From assembly GCA_030747695.1 (NCBI GenBank), contig JASLKG010000002.1, positions 101,502 to 165,501 on the forward strand: a stretch of DNA of 64,000 bases, written 5' to 3'. The notes under the pieces were generated by a model that worked only from the letters and a program-made list of their open reading frames with translations, searched no databases and had not been told where the DNA came from. Shown here one piece after another: positions 58,547 through 64,000 of this stretch (the first letter of the stretch is position 1; each line of letters starts with the position of its first letter). This DNA is from Candidatus Poseidoniaceae archaeon (lineage in GTDB: Archaea > Thermoplasmatota > Poseidoniia > Poseidoniales > Poseidoniaceae). The translations under genes and the position numbers were made by a program.

Positions 58547-59890
58547 TCATGCCAACCCAAATAGGGCAATTCCTCCAAGCAACAACAATGCTGGAAGGGC
58601 AATCAATTCAAATCCTGAACGTGATTTTGCAAGATTTGATAGTTCTGTGCCTCGTTGAATTGTGCATCTCACACCTGGTGCATCTTGATCTCCCCAAACC
58701 TCAATTATGCTGTTTCCTAATGTCCCATCTAATCTTTCTTGAGTGATCGATTCTCGTGTGCGCGGTTTTGCTTCTCCTAGCAAATATACAGGATGGCCTA
58801 GCTTCAGGCCATATAAAGTCCATCTGTGATCTCTTGCTCCGGCTAAACTTGATAAAAATTCTTCACCAAGATTTCTTGCAAAAGCACTATCCCATCTTTT
58901 AAGATATTGACCCCACTCTTTTCTCTTGAATGTTTCAGTTAGAACTCTAACTCCTCCTGTTCCATCATGCAAGATGAAGGGACAGCCTCCGGAATCAGAA
59001 CGAACTGTTACCCAATGGCATTCTTCACGTGTACCATCTTTTGTATGTACGGTACGGCATCTATATTGTTCATAGGTCCAACTATATGCCACCATATTGT
59101 ACATAATCATACTTTTATTGCCATCAACAACTACTGTCAATACCCCTTCGGGACTAGGTCTTACTTGCCCTACCAATTCAGAATTTCCTACTGACATTGA
59201 CCTTACGAGGGAGGTTGGAGTATCTACCATCTGTTGTAACATTCTTGTGCGGAAATATCCAATCACGGTTGAAATTAATCCAATTACAATTACAGCTGCA
59301 GGTAAGTACCAATAGTCTGAATCCAAGGATTCTTGTCCTACTCGAAAAAGGTCTTCCATTAATGCAGATGCTAATAATAGTAAGAATCCAACAAGAAAAA
59401 TACCATAAACTCCATACAAAGTAATTGTTGCAGGAATAGGAGTTCCTACTTTAACTGGGTGTTCAGGTAAAGGTGAACCGTCTCCGTGAGGGCCGTATCT
59501 ATCTTCTTCATTCCAAGAAGCAGGACCTGGTGCAGGTAATATCCAATCGTTTGCATCAGTAGTGGGGACGTATGTAGTCTGTCTAAGAAACCAATTATCA
59601 ATACTTAAACCGCTTGCTTTGGCCTTAGCTTCTAATTCTTCAGGATCTATAGAACTCTTACGGACATTATGTAATTCAGATTCAAATGATCCAGGGCACA
59701 TAGTCATTAATATGATCAAACCAACAATTGGTATTGAAAAAATCCCAATTTCATCAATACCCATGAACAATAAGATAATTCCTACAATAAACATCAACAG
59801 ACCAAGGCCGAATGAAAGCCATCCCCAAAATGTATATGGAAGGGTAAGGCGGAATAGTCCACCATTCAAGTTGAGACTATCTAGCGCCAT
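58547..59890 (-). CDS. Membrane protein with GIDE-like extracytoplasmic/cytosolic domain, unknown
   Basis: Multiple TM segments; VRSMSVGNSELVGQVRPSPEGVL...YSWTYEQYRCRTVHTKDG...GCPFILHDGTGGVRVL reminiscent of the GIDE domain of MUL1-like proteins. Confidence 0.65.
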   Translation of the reverse strand: MALDSLNLNGGLFRLTLPYTFWGWLSFGLGLLMFIVGIILLFMGIDEIGIFSIPIVGLIILMTMCPGSFESELHNVRKSSIDPEELEAKAKASGLSIDNWFLRQTTYVPTTDANDWILPAPGPASWNEEDRYGPHGDGSPLPEHPVKVGTPIPATITLYGVYGIFLVGFLLLLASALMEDLFRVGQESLDSDYWYLPAAVIVIGLISTVIGYFRTRMLQQMVDTPTSLVRSMSVGNSELVGQVRPSPEGVLTVVVDGNKSMIMYNMVAYSWTYEQYRCRTVHTKDGTREECHWVTVRSDSGGCPFILHDGTGGVRVLTETFKRKEWGQYLKRWDSAFARNLGEEFLSSLAGARDHRWTLYGLKLGHPVYLLGEAKPRTRESITQERLDGTLGNSIIEVWGDQDAPGVRCTIQRGTELSNLAKSRSGFELIALPALLLLGGIALFGLA

Positions 59891-59927
59891 GATACTACCA
59901 AGAGTGGAATAGAAATGAACATTTTGA

Positions 59928-60344
59928 CTATTTCATGCTATCTGGTTTGTGATCCCATATCGCCCAAACACCTGTGGCTGTAGCGATTTTTCTTCCAGAA
60001 GAGACACATATATCCCCTGCTAAATGCGCTACATTTTTACCTCTTTTAACCACTTTACCAGTTGCAATTATTTCTTCACCCGGTTTTGCTGCAGAAATAA
60101 ATGAAATATTTAGTTGAGTTGTTGCACACCATTCTTCTACTGGTAGAATCGAAACCAGAGCCCCCCCTAATGCCATATCAAGCATCATTGTGTATAAGCC
60201 ACCGTGTGCGACACCTGCCTTGTTACAATGAGATTTGGAAACACCTAGCTTAAGTGAGGATTTACCATCACCCCAACCCAAACGTTCTATCCCCAAATTA
60301 ACTGCGATTTTATTCAAAGGTGCTGCTTTGGACAAGGTGACCAT
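59928..60344 (-). CDS. PaaI-type hotdog-fold thioesterase
   Basis: KSHCNKAGVAHGGLYTMMLDMALGGALVSILPVEEWCATTQLNISFISAAKPGEEIIATGKVVKRGKNVAHL. Confidence 0.92.
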   Translation of the reverse strand: MVTLSKAAPLNKIAVNLGIERLGWGDGKSSLKLGVSKSHCNKAGVAHGGLYTMMLDMALGGALVSILPVEEWCATTQLNISFISAAKPGEEIIATGKVVKRGKNVAHLAGDICVSSGRKIATATGVWAIWDHKPDSMK

Positions 60345-60805
60345 TAAACAACACCTACCACTTTCACCAGTATTCTTTTGCGACGCTGCCCATCAAATTC
60401 AGCATAGTGTATTTGTTCCCAATTTCCAAGATGTAGTCTCCCTTTCCTGACTGGCATTGTAACTTGTTGTCCCAGTAATTGACGCTTTAGGTGGGCGTCC
60501 CCATTATCTTCCCCAGTTTTATGATGATGATATTCTTCACCATTTTCACCGTCACGTCCATAATAAGGTGCCATTTTCTCCAACCATTTCATAATATCAT
60601 GATGTAGTCCGTATTCTAAATCATTGACATAACATGATGCCGTGATATGCATCGGATTAACTAAGACTAAACCATCTCTAATACCACTTTCAGAAACTAT
60701 CTTCTCAACATCCCTTGTTATACAGATAATCTGATAGCGTTCTTCCGTTTCTATCCAAAGTTCTTCAACGTAAGTTGCTGCTTGTCCAGTAATCAGCTCG
60801 CCCAT
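60344..60805 (-). CDS. YjbQ/UPF0047-family protein
   Basis: GLVLVNPMHITASCYVNDLEYGLHHDIMKWLEKMAPY...GDAHLKRQLLGQQVTMPVRKGRLHLGNWEQIHYAEFDGQRRKRILVKV. Confidence 0.93.
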   Translation of the reverse strand: MGELITGQAATYVEELWIETEERYQIICITRDVEKIVSESGIRDGLVLVNPMHITASCYVNDLEYGLHHDIMKWLEKMAPYYGRDGENGEEYHHHKTGEDNGDAHLKRQLLGQQVTMPVRKGRLHLGNWEQIHYAEFDGQRRKRILVKVVGVV

Positions 60806-60814
60806 CTTAAGACC

Positions 60815-61405
60815 TCACCCAAATAGAGATGTATCGTCTAATCCACTATTCGAGACCATCAACGGAATTGCAATTATTAAGCCGCATATTCCATTGCAAA
60901 CTACAATCATTATTGCACCGATTCCTGCAACAAGGCCTGAGGCATCTACTAGTTGCTCCCTTTCTTGTTCATTTAACCCTTCATCATCAGCAATTTGATC
61001 CATCATGTCTGGCATCATTGTCAGAGAAAGTACACCTATAATTGCACTAATCACGACAATTAGCAGTGAAATATGAATGCCTCGTTTCTGATATTTTGAA
61101 ATCATCGCTCCGCCAACAATTAGGCCTCCATTGAGTACCAAACTTGTAAGAGTGAATACAGCAAACAAACCACCATATAGGATCCCACTTGTACCCACTG
61201 CAAGATTATAAAATTCTCCAAGTACGCCGAATGCGCCTCCAATTATTACCAAAATTCCAACAACTAGAGGTGCAGAAGACCGTTGATTTATCACAATTAC
61301 ATTAGAAGGCATTCCTGTATTAGGATCAATCATTACGTTATATGGTTGGCCATATGGGTCATTTTGGGGCTGCATAAAATTCCCCAAAGGATGGAAGAAG
61401 TTCAA
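60815..61405 (-). CDS. Four-TM membrane protein, unknown
   Basis: Hydrophobic segments APLVVGILVIIGGAFGVLGEFY, GGLFAVFTLTSLVLNGGLIVGGAMI, GIHISLLIVVISAIIGVLSL, GIGAIMIVVCNGICGLIIAIPL. Confidence 0.7.
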   Translation of the reverse strand: MNFFHPLGNFMQPQNDPYGQPYNVMIDPNTGMPSNVIVINQRSSAPLVVGILVIIGGAFGVLGEFYNLAVGTSGILYGGLFAVFTLTSLVLNGGLIVGGAMISKYQKRGIHISLLIVVISAIIGVLSLTMMPDMMDQIADDEGLNEQEREQLVDASGLVAGIGAIMIVVCNGICGLIIAIPLMVSNSGLDDTSLFG

Positions 61406-61452
61406 TGTTTGGTAATAACCATACTCAAGAAGGAGCGCCTTTTCGAAACATC

Positions 61453-62295
61453 ATGGCCGATGTATTACTCGTGTTCAAAAAGAACTTTGAGGAGGTACAT
61501 GACAACTCATTAGAATCAATAAAGATGATTCTTCAAAATTACCAACAGCGAATTCGTGTCGATGTTCGTGCAAGAGAGAAAGTTAGGCGTGCTGATTTTA
61601 TTGGACGTGACCTTGTTATTGTTCTTGGCGGTGATGGGACCTTGACTTCTATATCACATAATATAGATTCTAACACGCCTGTAATGGGTGTAAATTCACA
61701 CCCCAGGAGTGGTGATCCTCTGGGTTCCTTTGGATTCTACATGGATAGCGACATAGATACATTTGAAGAAGATTTTATTGTAGCAATAGAAGGTAAAGCA
61801 ATTGTTAACCATTTACCAAGACTTCAAGCCACAATAGAGACTACCAGTGGTAACAGAATAAAAACAGACCCTGCGATGAATGATTTGCTTATTGCAAACA
61901 CCCATCAATATGCACCTTCGAAGTATCATTTAAGGCGAGGCGATTTAGATGTCATACAACATTCTAGTGGACTATTGTTTTCGACATGGCTTGGACAAGG
62001 TGCATGGTTTAACCAAATAGCTCGTAAGAAAAAGTTAGGAGATATTGGTCAAAGCGACACACACTATCTTGTAATTACTAGGGATATTTCTACAGACATA
62101 TTAGGTCCTGAATATTTAGATTGGACTAGTCAGCCAACAGTAATTACTAGTGACATGCATAGGGGTTATGTTGTTCCTGATGGATGGGATGAATATCAAT
62201 TCAACAGAGGAGCGACAATTACAGTGGATTTGTCTGGCCCTCCTCTAAAGCTTCTGACTTTTAGGAACAGCATGAAAGACCGAATCGCACTTTGA
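61453..62295 (+). CDS. NAD kinase-like protein (ATP-NAD kinase fold)
   Basis: DLVIVLGGDGTLTSISHNIDSNTPVMGVNSHPRSGDPLGSFGF (GGDGT motif). Confidence 0.85.
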   Translation: MADVLLVFKKNFEEVHDNSLESIKMILQNYQQRIRVDVRAREKVRRADFIGRDLVIVLGGDGTLTSISHNIDSNTPVMGVNSHPRSGDPLGSFGFYMDSDIDTFEEDFIVAIEGKAIVNHLPRLQATIETTSGNRIKTDPAMNDLLIANTHQYAPSKYHLRRGDLDVIQHSSGLLFSTWLGQGAWFNQIARKKKLGDIGQSDTHYLVITRDISTDILGPEYLDWTSQPTVITSDMHRGYVVPDGWDEYQFNRGATITVDLSGPPLKLLTFRNSMKDRIAL

Positions 62296-62302
62296 AGGTT
62301 TA

Positions 62303-62818
62303 ATGGACCTGAAAGAACACATTAGGGGGATCCCTGATTTTCCAATACCCGGCATATTGTTCTACGACATCTCAACAATATTAGCTAATCCTGAAGCATG
62401 GAGTCACACAATTGATCTAATCGAGAAATTAGTATTAGATTTGAAACCAGATGTAATAGCAGGAATTGAAGCAAGAGGCTTTCTGCTTGCATCAGCAATA
62501 GCAGATAGGACTTCAATACCGATGGTAATGATTAGAAAGGCGGGGAAGTTACCGGGTGATGTCATTAGTCACACATATGAGTTAGAATATGGCTCGGACA
62601 CAATAGAGATGCAATCGGATGCTCTCAAAGAAAATGAATCTGTACTAATACTCGATGATTTACTAGCAACAGGTGGCACAATTGCCGCTAGCATAAACCT
62701 GTGTGAAAAATTCAAAGCAAACATCTTAGGTTGTTGTTTCATAGTTGAATTGGATTTCCTTAAAGGTAGAGAAATGTTAGAAATTCCTGTGTTTTCTTTA
62801 GTTAATTACAACGAATAG
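62303..62818 (+). CDS. apt: Adenine phosphoribosyltransferase
   Basis: HIRGIPDFPIPGILFYDISTILANPEAW; IAGIEARGFLLASAIADR; VLILDDLLATGGTIAASINL. Confidence 0.95.
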   Translation: MDLKEHIRGIPDFPIPGILFYDISTILANPEAWSHTIDLIEKLVLDLKPDVIAGIEARGFLLASAIADRTSIPMVMIRKAGKLPGDVISHTYELEYGSDTIEMQSDALKENESVLILDDLLATGGTIAASINLCEKFKANILGCCFIVELDFLKGREMLEIPVFSLVNYNE

Positions 62819-62923
62819 TGGTGCCGCAACGGTGTTAATGAAAACACCTTGTGTGATAAAAAACACATGAAAAGCATCATAACCTGACAGTTTTCTCTTT
62901 CAAGCATCCAAGGAGATGGATTA

Positions 62924-64000
62924 ATGAGTGATATGGAAGAAAAAATGGCAGAGTACTTCGATTTTGAAGGAAATGAAACAGATATGAAAACTGAAGTTAT
63001 AGCAGGTGTGACAACTTTCTTGGCTACGATGTATATTATCATCGTAAACCCACAGATGCTATCGACTTGTATAGAAGGTGTAGTGTGCACAGGATTAGAT
63101 CAAAATCAACTTGTAACTGCTACCGTTCTAGTTGGAGCCTTTAGCAGCATAATGATGGGTGTTTGGGCAAAGAACCCGTACATAATGGCACCAGGCATGG
63201 GCCTTAACGCGTTCTTTGTGTGGACTGTAGTGATAAGTGGAACGAGTGCACAGGTTGCACTTGGAGCAGTATTCCTTTCTGGAATAATTTTCATCATCCT
63301 ATCAGTGCTAAACATCCGAACTGAAATCGTCAAAGCGGTACCTGCTTCAATGCGTAATGCAGTAGCTGCAGGAATTGGTTTGTTCATAGCATTCATAGGA
63401 TTGCAGGACTCTGGTTTCATCGTCGATAATGGTGCGACCCTAGTTGGGCAAGGTCAAGTATTTGGCAGTGGAGACACACTACAGGATTACCTGAATGGAA
63501 CTGACATGGGGATATTCCTATTCATGGCAGGATTAATTCTGTGCACCTTATTACTAAAGAGAGGAGTAAAAGCTGCAATGATAATCACGATTGCAACAAT
63601 CACTGTATTGTCAGTATTCCTATCCAGTATTGACATTATTCAGGAAGGAACTGCAGCATACGCAGTTATGCCCGATAGCATTACAGCAGACCCGGATTTC
63701 GGACTAATTTGGCAATTGGACATCGTAGGAGCACTTGCATTGAGTGCTTTACCAGTGGTCTTTACATTCCTGTTTACAGATATGTTTGATTCGATTTCTA
63801 CATTCGTAGGAGTATCTGAAGTAGCAGGGTTGAAAGATGAAGATGGTGAGCCACGAAATATCAAAGAAAGTTTGATCGTTGATGGTATCTCTACAACAAT
63901 TTCAGGACTATTCGGTTCTAGCAGTGGAACAACATACATTGAATCTGCTGCCGGTGTTGAACAAGGTGGAAGAAGTGGTATGACTGCTGTTGTAGCAGGT
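62924..64000 (+). CDS. NCS2-family nucleobase permease (AzgA-like), truncated by window end
   Basis: MSDMEEKMAEYFDFEGNETDMKTEVIAGVTTFLATMYIIIVNPQML...NPYIMAPGMGLNAFF...VFTFLFTDMFDSISTFVGVSEVAG; frame open to the window edge. Confidence 0.92.
   Translation, partial: MSDMEEKMAEYFDFEGNETDMKTEVIAGVTTFLATMYIIIVNPQMLSTCIEGVVCTGLDQNQLVTATVLVGAFSSIMMGVWAKNPYIMAPGMGLNAFFVWTVVISGTSAQVALGAVFLSGIIFIILSVLNIRTEIVKAVPASMRNAVAAGIGLFIAFIGLQDSGFIVDNGATLVGQGQVFGSGDTLQDYLNGTDMGIFLFMAGLILCTLLLKRGVKAAMIITIATITVLSVFLSSIDIIQEGTAAYAVMPDSITADPDFGLIWQLDIVGALALSALPVVFTFLFTDMFDSISTFVGVSEVAGLKDEDGEPRNIKESLIVDGISTTISGLFGSSSGTTYIESAAGVEQGGRSGMTAVVAG

Overview
This 64 kb window is a dense, mostly chromosomal archaeal segment. 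The archaeal assignment rests on aRF1, aIF2-beta, class I LysRS, Trm56 (tRNA C56 2'-O-methyltransferase), an archaeal-type UMP kinase, a Nog1-like GTPase and a GfcR/PyrE-like regulator. Combined with a lipoylated 2-oxoacid dehydrogenase operon (lipA plus E1a/E1b/E2/E3, with lipB nearby), a biotin-dependent acyl-CoA carboxylase, a eukaryote-like class Ia RNR and giant thrombospondin-type-3/Ig-like surface proteins, it most resembles a marine Poseidoniales (Marine Group II) euryarchaeon. That taxonomic placement is inference from remembered gene content, not a search. I found no CRISPR array, no rRNA and no convincing mobile element. There is one clear tRNA, Leu(TAA). The points most worth a second look are: (1) a ~250-nt intergenic region (3812-4059) with at least six consecutive potential helices, a candidate unannotated structured RNA; (2) a ~14 kb block of three surface proteins, including a ~2960-aa protein that combines Tsp3 Ca-binding repeats, a transglutaminase-like domain with intact Cys/His/Asp, a long Ig-like array, a TM helix and a DUF4129-like cytoplasmic tail; (3) a strikingly eukaryote-like NrdA/NrdB pair, divergent from dut, with a palindrome in the shared promoter region; (4) small zinc-finger or unknown proteins embedded in conserved operons; and (5) intergenic palindromes that are candidate operators for the RHH and GfcR-like regulators.
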